Shown here one piece after another: positions 50,069-57,661 of a stretch of DNA of 64,000 nt. Numbering within the stretch: position 1 is the first letter of the stretch; every line of letters starts with the position of its first letter. The stretch is from contig NZ_JBHUNX010000001.1 of the NCBI RefSeq assembly GCF_042685645.1, positions 3,162,001 through 3,226,000 of the forward strand, in the 5' to 3' direction. Both the position numbers and the translations under genes were made by a program. The DNA is from Salininema proteolyticum (lineage in GTDB: Bacteria; Actinomycetota; Actinomycetes; Mycobacteriales; Micromonosporaceae). The notes under the pieces were generated by a model, which made no database searches, had not been told where the DNA came from, and saw nothing but the letters and a program-made list of their open reading frames with translations.

Positions 50069-51794
50069 TCGACCGGAGGAACCTGCCGGTGAAGTCCGGG
50101 TCTCTGACCTTCTTCCGCAGCTCGGCTCCGTCATCGTCGATCGGAACCGCTCTCGCCAGGGCCCGCACGACGTTTTCGAAGACGGCCATCGATTCGGCCT
50201 CGTCCCAGGCCGCGTCGTTCAGGGTCTTGAGTACGACGGGGGCGTTCCCCTTCTTGCCCTCCGGTATCCGTCCGCCGATGAGTGCTCGTTTGAAGCCCGC
50301 CGCGAGCAGGTACTTGGCGGGTTTCACCTCTTTTCCGAACGACCCGTTGCGGAACAGGCCTTCGAACCGGTAGGCGACGCTGGCGGCGGAGTAGTAGAGG
50401 GCCGGATGGTGCTTCTCGTCGAAGGCCTTCGCGTGGGCCCTTTCCCGGAGCAGACGGAGGTCGACGCTGAGCTCCGGCTCTTCGAGGAAGACGGCGGCGA
50501 AGTATTTCAGCAGCGTCTGGGTGTTGACCACCCGGAGCCGCGGTATCTCGGGATTCTGCGAGTACTGGCGTTCCCGGCGCTCGTAGTACAGGCGCCGGTC
50601 CTCGGGTATCGACAGGAAGTACTGTTCGATGTGGCTGTGCTGGTCGGCGCGGGCGGCGAAGAACTCCGGGTCCACCTTCGTCTGGAGGTTGGTGCCGGCG
50701 ATGACGGCGTCGATGACGGAGTTGTCCGTGGAGGCGATGACGGCGACGCGGCACTGCACCGTCTCGTCCAGGCGGTCCCTCTGGTCGAAGAGCACGTGGC
50801 TGGTCTGGGAGCCGTTGACGACCTGGCAGTCTTTGAGGCTGAGGCGGTTGTTGTACCGTTCCGCCTCGCGGGCGATGACGGTGAGGCCGTTGTTCACGGT
50901 GTGGAAGCGCGCCCGGCCCTCCGGGCTCTGCAGGGATTCGCGGATGGCCCTGTTGACGGGGTTGTTCGCGTAGCCGTAGAACTCTCGGACGTTCTCATGG
51001 AAGAGGCTTTCGCGGATTCCGCCCGTCTCGTCGGTGAGGACCTGCCGCACGAAGGCGCGCGCGTCGACCAGGCCGATGTAGGAATTGCCGTCGATGCCCG
51101 GAGTGTCGGGCATTTCCACGAGCTTGTCGCGGTCCACGTCGAAGGCGATTCGGCTGCTCTTCAGGGAACGTTCGTAGAGCCCTCTCAGGTCCCTTGCGCC
51201 CAAGAGGTCCGCCTTCGCCTCGAAGTCCCCGTTCCGGCGTATGGCGGCCGCTATGTCGTCGGAGGCGTACCGGTGCGGCGCTTTGATCTCGGAGCCGCAG
51301 CAGGCATAGCCCACGTACACCTTGGGCCGGTGTCCGGCGAGGAGTTCGGGGCGACTGAGCAGGAGGCGCAGTGCGTTCTGCAGGGTCCTTATCTCATCGG
51401 AGGCCTCTTGCGGATCCAGGTCCCTGTCGAGGTCGAAGACCCGCCCCATGTTCCGGGCCAGGCCGCCGATGGCGTTGCCGCTGAAGCTCTTCTCCCGCTT
51501 CGACTGGAGCAGGACCACCACGACGCGGAACTGCCTGTTCCGCTCGATCTCCTCGTGGATCTCGTCGAGGCTCTGGACGATGGAGCCGTTCAGGATGATC
51601 GCATAGGAGTCGATGCCCATGTCGTTGCCGCCACCGGTTCGCTGGGTGAGCGGATCCCACGTGCCCTCGTGGAAGTTCTGCATGTAGCAGTAGAAGGAGA
51701 AGGCCTCGAACGCCTCCGCCTCTCCCAGGTTCTCGGGCACGGAGTTGTGATAGCGAAACTCGTCGAAATGCGATTGCAGGACTGGGTGGATCAA
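50049..51794 (-). CDS. AIPR-family (abortive phage infection) protein
   Basis: 581 residues, TTG start one base after the ATPase stop, behind GGAGAAG. AIPR motifs: LFHENVREF at 264-272, HTVNNGLTVI about 298-307, VVNGSQTSHVL at 325-335. The N-terminal part has GNDMGIDSYAI (Asp 62) and VVVVLLQSKR (Gln 97, Lys 99), the spacing of a PD-(D/E)xK nuclease with a QxK ending, as in Mrr-like enzymes. AIPR proteins were first noted in lactococcal abortive infection. Third gene of a tight operon with a HerA-type motor, so nuclease plus motor is the likely design. Confidence 0.88.
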   Translation of the reverse strand: MIHPVLQSHFDEFRYHNSVPENLGEAEAFEAFSFYCYMQNFHEGTWDPLTQRTGGGNDMGIDSYAIILNGSIVQSLDEIHEEIERNRQFRVVVVLLQSKREKSFSGNAIGGLARNMGRVFDLDRDLDPQEASDEIRTLQNALRLLLSRPELLAGHRPKVYVGYACCGSEIKAPHRYASDDIAAAIRRNGDFEAKADLLGARDLRGLYERSLKSSRIAFDVDRDKLVEMPDTPGIDGNSYIGLVDARAFVRQVLTDETGGIRESLFHENVREFYGYANNPVNRAIRESLQSPEGRARFHTVNNGLTVIAREAERYNNRLSLKDCQVVNGSQTSHVLFDQRDRLDETVQCRVAVIASTDNSVIDAVIAGTNLQTKVDPEFFAARADQHSHIEQYFLSIPEDRRLYYERRERQYSQNPEIPRLRVVNTQTLLKYFAAVFLEEPELSVDLRLLRERAHAKAFDEKHHPALYYSAASVAYRFEGLFRNGSFGKEVKPAKYLLAAGFKRALIGGRIPEGKKGNAPVVLKTLNDAAWDEAESMAVFENVVRALARAVPIDDDGAELRKKVRDPDFTGRFLRSITAGAS

Positions 51795-51795
51795 C

Positions 51796-54700
51796 TCACT
51801 TCTCCGCTTCTGCGATCCGGCGCGCCTTGGCCACCACTTGCTCCGCCGTCGGAGCGCTCGGACCGTGCTGGCAGAGCGTCATGGGCGTGCGCACCAGTTC
51901 CGTCGGGCGTCCTTCGGCCAGGGCGTAGTACTCGCCTTTGCTCAGGCCGCTGAGGTCGATGTTCCTGTTGTCCCGCGCGCCGATGATCTCCTTGGCCCGT
52001 GCGATCTGCGGGGCGGCCTGCAGCCTGCCGTAGAACTGGGTGGCGCAGTTGCCGACGACCCCGTTGTGGATGGAGGCCGGCGCCTGGGTGGCGAAGAGGA
52101 GCCCGAGGCCGTACTTCCTGGCCTGAGAGGCGAGGGAGAGCGTCGACTGCAGGCTTCCCGTGGTGCCCTTGGCGGGGGCGATGGTCTGTGCCTCGTCCAT
52201 GACCAGCAGGCCCCGGGGCACGGACGTCGGCGCCGGGTTCTCTTTGATCCATCCGAACAGGGCGGTCTGGAGCTGGTGGACGAACGTGTGCCGCTGTTCC
52301 TCGCCCACCAGGCCAGACAGGTTGAGGATCGAGATCCGCGCCCGTTCTCCGCCGGCGGGGGTGAGGAGGACGCCGGGGTCGAGCGGGGTGCCGGCGCCTG
52401 AGAATAGGTCGTCGTTGATGGCGGCCGCTCTCAGCGCCCCGGCGATGTCCGGCGCGATCCGGTCGGCGTCCGGCATGCTGCTGAGTTCGCTTCCCCCGTC
52501 CTCCAACAGGTCGATGAAGCTCTCCAGCGGGCCTCCGCCCGTTCGCCCGAAATGCTGCAGGCATTCCTTGAGGACGGCTCGCTGCTGGGCGTCGCGACGG
52601 GTCGAGTTGCGTATGTGCGCCCGCGGGGCGAGGGCCGACAGCGCCACGTCCACCGATTGCGCGAACTCGTCGGGGTCGTCGAGGACGGCGGAGAAGTCCG
52701 GCATGGGCTGGAACGTCAGGGGGCGTCCGGAGGTCCTCCCGGGCGTCCAGACCGCTATGTCGACCTCTTCATGGAACATCCGGGCCTTGGCCGCGTCAGC
52801 TCTGGTCCATTGCGGGGGCGTCTCGCGCCAGGGGTCCCCCAGTTGGGACATGTCATTGTTCGGGTCCAGGACGATCGCCGAGATGCCCTGGAGGGCGCAC
52901 TCCTCGATCATGCGCTTGAGCAGGACGGTCTTTCCCGACCCGGATGCCGCGAAGACGGCTGTGTGGCGGCAGAGCTCCTCTAGCGGGATCTCGTAGGGGT
53001 TCTGTCCGTCAGTCCTGCCCAAAGGGAGAGAATCGGGGGCGGCTGTGTGGTCCTCCTCTGGCTCGACGGGCGCGGACCCCTTCTCCCTGCTGCGCCGCGC
53101 CGTGGCCGGTTCGGCGGGAAGCGAGGCGGTCACGAGGGCGAATGCCTTGGTGCGGCTGACCGGGCGGCGGGAGGCCAGCCAGGACGGGAAGTGCTCGTTG
53201 TCCGCCGCGTCCTGTTTCAGACGGCGGAGGGCCCGGTACTGGCGGAGTTCGGCTTCGTCCGCCTCCACCACTCGGCCGCCCAACTCCTCGTACTCCTCTA
53301 TCGCCCGCATGGTGGCCTTCGCCGAGGGCCAGTTCCCCCAGCCAGGCGCCACCAGGAGGATCGACTTCTCCCCCGGGACCGCCGTGTCCCTCTTCATGAA
53401 CTCGACGAGTTTGGAGATGCGCGAGTGCTGGGACCGAGCGTGGTTGTTGGACGCCGCTTTGAAGTTCCACCGCTGGTCGGCGGGTTCGCCGTGCCGTTGG
53501 TGCTGAAGGTACATGTGGTAGAAGTTGCTTCCCTGCAGGGCCGCGCCGGGCTCCCAGTGGTCGACCCCCTGCTCGGCGATCCACAGGTCGCAGAGGTCGC
53601 GGAGGATGGCGGGCATCTGCACGTCCTCGGCCGAGCTGGTGAACATGTTGCCGATGTCGGCGCCCTGGATGAACTTGTCGTAGGCGTCGTCGAGCCGTTC
53701 GAGCGGGTCTGAGGGCCGGTCGTCCACCGGAACCGGTTCGTCGAGGTCGTCGAGCCGGTCCAGCTCGGTGATCTCGCCCCGTTCGAGGCAGTCGCGGATG
53801 TGGCGGTCGACGGCGTTGAGGAGCCCGCGGGGGCTGTGCGTCTCGGCGTCGGCGAAGAAGGCCTCGGTGAAGGGGTAGGTGAGATAGGGCGGCACGAACG
53901 CCACCTCGCCGAATGGCCCGGCCAGGTGCTGGGCCACCAGCCGCATGGCCGTGTCCTTCGACCCCAGCGCCCTCAGCGGGACGGGTTGCCCGAAGCGGTC
54001 GCGGGCGGTCTCCGAGGCGCACTCCTTGAGCGCCTGCCAGGCGCTCTCGATGCAGGCTATGACGATGACCGTGCGGCGGACGCTCTGGCGCAGGCCCATG
54101 ACGCCGTTGGCGATGTCGCCCAGGTTCTTGCGCTCGTAGCTCTCCAGTTTGTCGAGGTCGGCGATGCTGAAGTCCTTGACGAAGTCGTCCAGCTGGTCTC
54201 CCGCGACCACCAGGGGCCCGGTGAGGGCGAGGAGGCTGGTGAGCTGTTCGACCAACTGGGCCGGCTGGGGCACCGCCCTGCTGGGCGGCCCGTACTCCCC
54301 GTCGGGGTCCAGCGGCGCGGCCGCCTTGAGGTAGTCCTCTCCGGCCTGCATCTGGTGCTCGTCCTTGGCGTTGAAGAGGATGAGCGCCCGCAGGGTCTGG
54401 TTGGCCGACCGGTAGAGGTCCTCGTCGTAATCGGAGAGGGCTTTCAGGAACCCGGAGATCGACTCCTGCCCGGGCCTCTCGTCCCAGATCACGGCGGATC
54501 GGACCTCGTAGGGGGCCTTCATGACTCTTCCCAGCGTCTCCAGGAAGTAGGTCAACTGGGTCTGGCCCTCGTACCGTGCCCGGAGCCCGTCGCAGAACCC
54601 GGACAGCACGTTGTTCCAGAAACTCTCCTGGTGGAAGAGGTCGATGCGGAAGAAGTACCCGTTGCGCTCCCTCACGGCCGAGCAGACGCGGCCCAGAAGG

Positions 54701-54921
54701 TGCGTCTTGCCGCTTCCCGGTCCTCCGACGACGGGGATCCCCACCGGGACGCGGCTGTCGCGGTCGGCCATTCGGTCGACTTCTCCGATGATGTTCTGAT
54801 AGGCGTGGTCGTTGATGCCTTCGACGTGGACGCGTTCGTGGCCCTGCCAGATCTCGTGCGGTGCGACCACATTGTCGCCCTGGATCCTCTCGAAGGCCTT
54901 GAGAACCGGGTCGCTCATCAC
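51796..54921 (-). CDS. Double ATPase: AAA/STAND-like module fused to HerA/FtsK-type motor
   Basis: 1041 residues, GTG start overlapping the previous stop. N-terminal module: Walker A GGPGSGKTH 66-74, Walker B LVVAGDQLDD about 237-246, sensor VIVIACIES 285-293, then helical repeats. Middle: about 480-600, with an alpha/beta stretch (ILLVAPGWGN to GGRVVEADEAELRQY) of unknown role. C-terminal HerA-like motor: AASGSGKTVLLKRM 658-670, LDPNND 685-690, GLLVMDEAQTIAPAKG 904-918, LLFATQAP 941-948. HerA motors form hexamers that move DNA for a partner nuclease, here probably the AIPR protein. Confidence 0.85.
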   Translation of the reverse strand: MMSDPVLKAFERIQGDNVVAPHEIWQGHERVHVEGINDHAYQNIIGEVDRMADRDSRVPVGIPVVGGPGSGKTHLLGRVCSAVRERNGYFFRIDLFHQESFWNNVLSGFCDGLRARYEGQTQLTYFLETLGRVMKAPYEVRSAVIWDERPGQESISGFLKALSDYDEDLYRSANQTLRALILFNAKDEHQMQAGEDYLKAAAPLDPDGEYGPPSRAVPQPAQLVEQLTSLLALTGPLVVAGDQLDDFVKDFSIADLDKLESYERKNLGDIANGVMGLRQSVRRTVIVIACIESAWQALKECASETARDRFGQPVPLRALGSKDTAMRLVAQHLAGPFGEVAFVPPYLTYPFTEAFFADAETHSPRGLLNAVDRHIRDCLERGEITELDRLDDLDEPVPVDDRPSDPLERLDDAYDKFIQGADIGNMFTSSAEDVQMPAILRDLCDLWIAEQGVDHWEPGAALQGSNFYHMYLQHQRHGEPADQRWNFKAASNNHARSQHSRISKLVEFMKRDTAVPGEKSILLVAPGWGNWPSAKATMRAIEEYEELGGRVVEADEAELRQYRALRRLKQDAADNEHFPSWLASRRPVSRTKAFALVTASLPAEPATARRSREKGSAPVEPEEDHTAAPDSLPLGRTDGQNPYEIPLEELCRHTAVFAASGSGKTVLLKRMIEECALQGISAIVLDPNNDMSQLGDPWRETPPQWTRADAAKARMFHEEVDIAVWTPGRTSGRPLTFQPMPDFSAVLDDPDEFAQSVDVALSALAPRAHIRNSTRRDAQQRAVLKECLQHFGRTGGGPLESFIDLLEDGGSELSSMPDADRIAPDIAGALRAAAINDDLFSGAGTPLDPGVLLTPAGGERARISILNLSGLVGEEQRHTFVHQLQTALFGWIKENPAPTSVPRGLLVMDEAQTIAPAKGTTGSLQSTLSLASQARKYGLGLLFATQAPASIHNGVVGNCATQFYGRLQAAPQIARAKEIIGARDNRNIDLSGLSKGEYYALAEGRPTELVRTPMTLCQHGPSAPTAEQVVAKARRIAEAEK

Positions 54922-55610
54922 CGATCACTCCACATGTAGTGCCTCCACTTCCCGCCGAACCTGATCGCCGCGTCGGACTCCCTTTCGCCCAGCAGACGGG
55001 GGTTCTGCTCGGCCACCAGACGGACCCGGTCCTTGCCGGCCAGCGAGGCGCAGGCCGCGTCGAAATCGGTGGAGTCCATGTCGGACACCGCGTCTCGCAG
55101 ATCGGCGAGGAGCACGGGCTTGTCGCTCTCCCGTGCCAACGCCTGCCAGGCGGCGAACAGTTCCTCCTCGACGGGTTCGAGGGCGTTTCTGGCACGGGCG
55201 GCGCGGTTGGTGGCGACGATGTGGGTCAAACGCGTCGTCTCGTATTCCGCGTACTGGGCAGCGGCCGCCCTCCAGAGGCGTCCGCTGATGACGGTGTCCT
55301 CAAGAACTATGTCCCCGTTGACGATCGCATCGGCCACGGTGCGGCCTTCCGCGGTGAGCCGGTACCGGTAGGGAGGGTTGTGCCGACCGCCCTCCACTTC
55401 GATCAGGTCGAGCTCGCTGAGGCGGGCGCGTTCCTTCGCCTTGTGCTTGACCAGTTTGAAGGCCTGCTCCATGTCCGCGTTCTTGGCGACCTCGAGGTCG
55501 AGCAGCGCCAGAGCGAGGAGGAGTTGCGCCTGGTATGTGGTGAGTTCAGGGTAGTCCATATCGAATCCGGGGATAGGGGGCAGAGGTCCGCCGTCATATG
55601 CGATCGACAA
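54918..55610 (-). CDS. Winged-helix protein of the AIPR/HerA operon
   Basis: 230 residues from TTG 55610, supported by TACATT with the usual six-base gap (leaderless); an ATG at 55562 would drop 16 residues. Two winged-helix-like units: about 20-80 (LTTYQAQLLLALALLDLE to YRYRLTAEGRTVADAI) and about 140-225 (EEELFAAWQALARESDKPVLLADLRDAVSDMD to WRHYMWSDR). Arginine-rich middle. No named family recognised. As first gene of the operon it may be the repressor of the system or a DNA-recognition subunit. Confidence 0.7.
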   Translation of the reverse strand: MSIAYDGGPLPPIPGFDMDYPELTTYQAQLLLALALLDLEVAKNADMEQAFKLVKHKAKERARLSELDLIEVEGGRHNPPYRYRLTAEGRTVADAIVNGDIVLEDTVISGRLWRAAAAQYAEYETTRLTHIVATNRAARARNALEPVEEELFAAWQALARESDKPVLLADLRDAVSDMDSTDFDAACASLAGKDRVRLVAEQNPRLLGERESDAAIRFGGKWRHYMWSDR

Positions 55611-55682
55611 TCACAAAATGTATCGAATTATTCCCGGGTCCGGAAGTTACGCGTCCTGATCGTCTACATACACGTGTGCTAA

Positions 55683-56099
55683 TCAGCCCAGGTAACTCAG
55701 GCGCACCTGCCGATCCGGATTATCCACATTGGTGTCAACAATGGTGACCGACTGCCAGGTTCCCAGCTCCAGGCCGCCGTCCAGAACCGGCAGCGTCGCG
55801 TGCGGGGCTATGAACGCGGGCAGGACGTGGTCCCGGCCGTGGCCCGGTGACCCGTGGCGGTGTATCCACCGGTCGTCTTTGGGCAGGATGGCCCCCAGGG
55901 CCGCCAGCAGGTCGTCGTCGGATCCGGCGCCGGTCTCCAGGACGGCCACGCCCATGGTCGCGTGCGGCACGAAGACGTTCAACAAGCCGTTGTAGGCGTC
56001 ATTGTCGTAGAGGAAGCGGCGGCACCGCTCGGTGATGTCCACTACCCGCTCGGTGCGCCCGGTCGCGAGGGTGAAGACCTCGGAGGAGAAGAGACTCAT
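55683..56099 (-). CDS. YjbQ (UPF0047) family protein
   Basis: 138 residues, the whole family length. HRHGSPGHGRDHVLPAFIAPHATLPVLDGGLELGTWQSVTIVDTN contains the conserved histidine and aspartate pocket. YjbQ proteins have weak thiamine phosphate synthase activity in E. coli; their true role is unsettled. Ends 70 bases from the winged-helix gene start, same strand. Confidence 0.9.
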   Translation of the reverse strand: MSLFSSEVFTLATGRTERVVDITERCRRFLYDNDAYNGLLNVFVPHATMGVAVLETGAGSDDDLLAALGAILPKDDRWIHRHGSPGHGRDHVLPAFIAPHATLPVLDGGLELGTWQSVTIVDTNVDNPDRQVRLSYLG

Positions 56100-56185
56100 G
56101 GCTCCATCCTAGGCCCGAGTCCCGGCGGGCGTCCGCATCCCGAAAAGAAGTGGCGCCCGCGATGCCCCGGATCTAGTCTCGGCCG

Positions 56186-57007
56186 ATGAGCGACTTCCGT
56201 GAACGCGACTGGCTGGACCTGAACCGGGCGAACTGGGACGACCGCGTTCCCCTGCACGCCGAGAGCGACTACTACGACCTCGACGGCTTCGTAGCCGGCG
56301 GCGACACCATCCGCGGTTTCGAGACCGGGGAAGTGGGCGACGTGGAGGGGAAGAGCCTCCTGCACCTCCAGTGCCACATGGGCCTGGACACCCTGTCGTG
56401 GGCGCGCCGGGGCGCGTCGGTGGTGGGAGTCGACTTCTCGCCGAAGGCCGTCGAGGTCGCCGCCGGACTGGCGAAGAGGATCGGCTTCTCCGAGGAGGAG
56501 GCCGGCTTCGTCACCTCCGACGTCTACTCGGCCCCGGACCTGCTGGACTTCGAGCGCTTCGACATCGTCTACACCGGCATCGGAGCTCTCTGCTGGCTTC
56601 CCGACATCGAGAAGTGGGCCGAGACTGCCGCCGCGTTCGTTGCCGAGGGAGGCTTCCTCTACGTCGCCGAGTTCCACCCCGTCACCTGGACGCTGTGGCC
56701 CTCGGGGAACAGGATCGAGCGCGACTACTTCGACGGCGAGGCGATGGTGGAGGACGAGCCCGGCACCTACACCGACGGCGACGCCGAGATCGAGAACACC
56801 ACGACGGTGGAGTTCCAGCACACCATGGGCGACGTCATCAGCGCGGTCGCGGCCACCGGCCTCCGCCTGGAGTTCCTCCACGAGCACGACTTCACCCTGT
56901 TCCAGGCCATGGACAACGTGGAGCCGGACGGCAAGGGCCTGTACCGGCCCAAGGAGGGCGAGAAGTCGATGCCGTTGATGTACTCGTTCAAGGCGGTGGC
57001 TGAATGA
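56186..57007 (+). CDS. Class I SAM-dependent methyltransferase
   Basis: 273 residues. SAM motif LLHLQCHMGLDTLSWARRGASVVGVDFSP at about 58-86, motif II region FDIVYTGIGALCWLPDIEKWAET. Small-molecule type; the N-terminal NRANWDDRVPLHAES is common in the actinobacterial family annotated as methyltransferase type 11 or 12. TAGTCT at 56174-56179 and a six-base gap give a leaderless mRNA. Substrate unknown. Confidence 0.88.
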   Translation: MSDFRERDWLDLNRANWDDRVPLHAESDYYDLDGFVAGGDTIRGFETGEVGDVEGKSLLHLQCHMGLDTLSWARRGASVVGVDFSPKAVEVAAGLAKRIGFSEEEAGFVTSDVYSAPDLLDFERFDIVYTGIGALCWLPDIEKWAETAAAFVAEGGFLYVAEFHPVTWTLWPSGNRIERDYFDGEAMVEDEPGTYTDGDAEIENTTTVEFQHTMGDVISAVAATGLRLEFLHEHDFTLFQAMDNVEPDGKGLYRPKEGEKSMPLMYSFKAVAE

Positions 57008-57062
57008 TCACATCCGCTCGCGGGACGGGCGTCGGAGCCCGCCACGGACTATCCTGGGGGCC

Positions 57063-57218
57063 ATGGACACCGAGCAGAACGAGGCCCCGGCCAAGAACCG
57101 CTACGTAGCCGCCCTGATCATCGTAGCCGTAGGGGCCGTCCTCGCGGGGGTGGCGACCCTGGGGTGGGAGATGCAGAAGTCCGCCGACGAGGAGTCGTCG
57201 ATCTCGTCGGTGGGCTGA
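57063..57218 (+). CDS. 51-residue single-span membrane protein
   Basis: Begins at ATG 57063 with TATCCT seven bases upstream (57050-57055), so probably leaderless. MDTEQNEAPAKNR is hydrophilic, about residues 14-34 form one membrane helix (YVAALIIVAVGAVLAGVATLG), and an acidic Ser-rich tail follows. No family recognised. Lies 55 bases after the methyltransferase and is convergent with the next gene. Confidence 0.55.
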   Translation: MDTEQNEAPAKNRYVAALIIVAVGAVLAGVATLGWEMQKSADEESSISSVG

Positions 57219-57224
57219 ACCCGC

Positions 57225-57596
57225 TCAGCCGAAGTCGACCCGGTTCTCACCGTTGAACTCGGCGGGACCGTTGAACTGCTGCCCGATATTGACCTTGTCG
57301 GCGTTGATGGTGACAGCGGGAGAATCGATCTTGATCTCCTTCTGCACCAGCTTCTCCATATCGCGCAGAAACTCCCCGTCCTCTGCGGCATAGGCGCGGA
57401 TGGTGTGTGCGAGTTCTTCGACCCTGTTCTCGTCCTGTTCTGCCGCCGCCAAGGCCTCCATATCCTCGACTCGGCGGGCCAGACGACCCTTCACCAGGAG
57501 GCCCAGGCGTGTGAGCGACTCCTTGTCGAGGTCCTTGGCCAGCCGTCCGGCATGGCCCGCGACGGCGCCGGCGATCTCCAGAATGATCGGTTCCAT
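57225..57596 (-). CDS. Small protein paired with an NB-ARC-like gene
   Basis: 123 residues from ATG 57596 behind GAAGGAGGC; earlier in-frame starts are rejected. Residues 1-85 are helical and charged (IAGAVAGHAGRLAKDLDKESLTRLGLLVKGRLARRVEDMEAL), the last 35 are strand-like and Asn/Gly-rich (EIKIDSPAVTINADKVNIGQQFNGPAEFNG). No named family. It diverges from the NB-ARC-like gene with 65 bases between and shares its promoter region. Confidence 0.65.
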   Translation of the reverse strand: MEPIILEIAGAVAGHAGRLAKDLDKESLTRLGLLVKGRLARRVEDMEALAAAEQDENRVEELAHTIRAYAAEDGEFLRDMEKLVQKEIKIDSPAVTINADKVNIGQQFNGPAEFNGENRVDFG

Positions 57597-57635
57597 GAAA
57601 GCCTCCTTCAGATTCGCCTCCAGCATAGTGCAAGC

Positions 57636-57655
57636 CGGCCTAAAGCCGGTATTGT
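57636..57655 (+). promoter_or_regulatory. Shared promoter region with inverted repeat
   Basis: TATTGT at 57650-57655 lies six bases before the ATG at 57662. CCGGC-CTAAA-GCCGG, a five-base inverted repeat, fills the spacer directly upstream and could be an operator for both divergent genes. Confidence 0.5.
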
Positions 57656-57661
57656 CAAGAC

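Noticed and set aside
50049..55610. BREX or DISARM system
   Set aside because: No PglZ, methylase, BrxL or DISARM helicase genes; only a HerA-type motor, an AIPR protein and a winged-helix protein are present.
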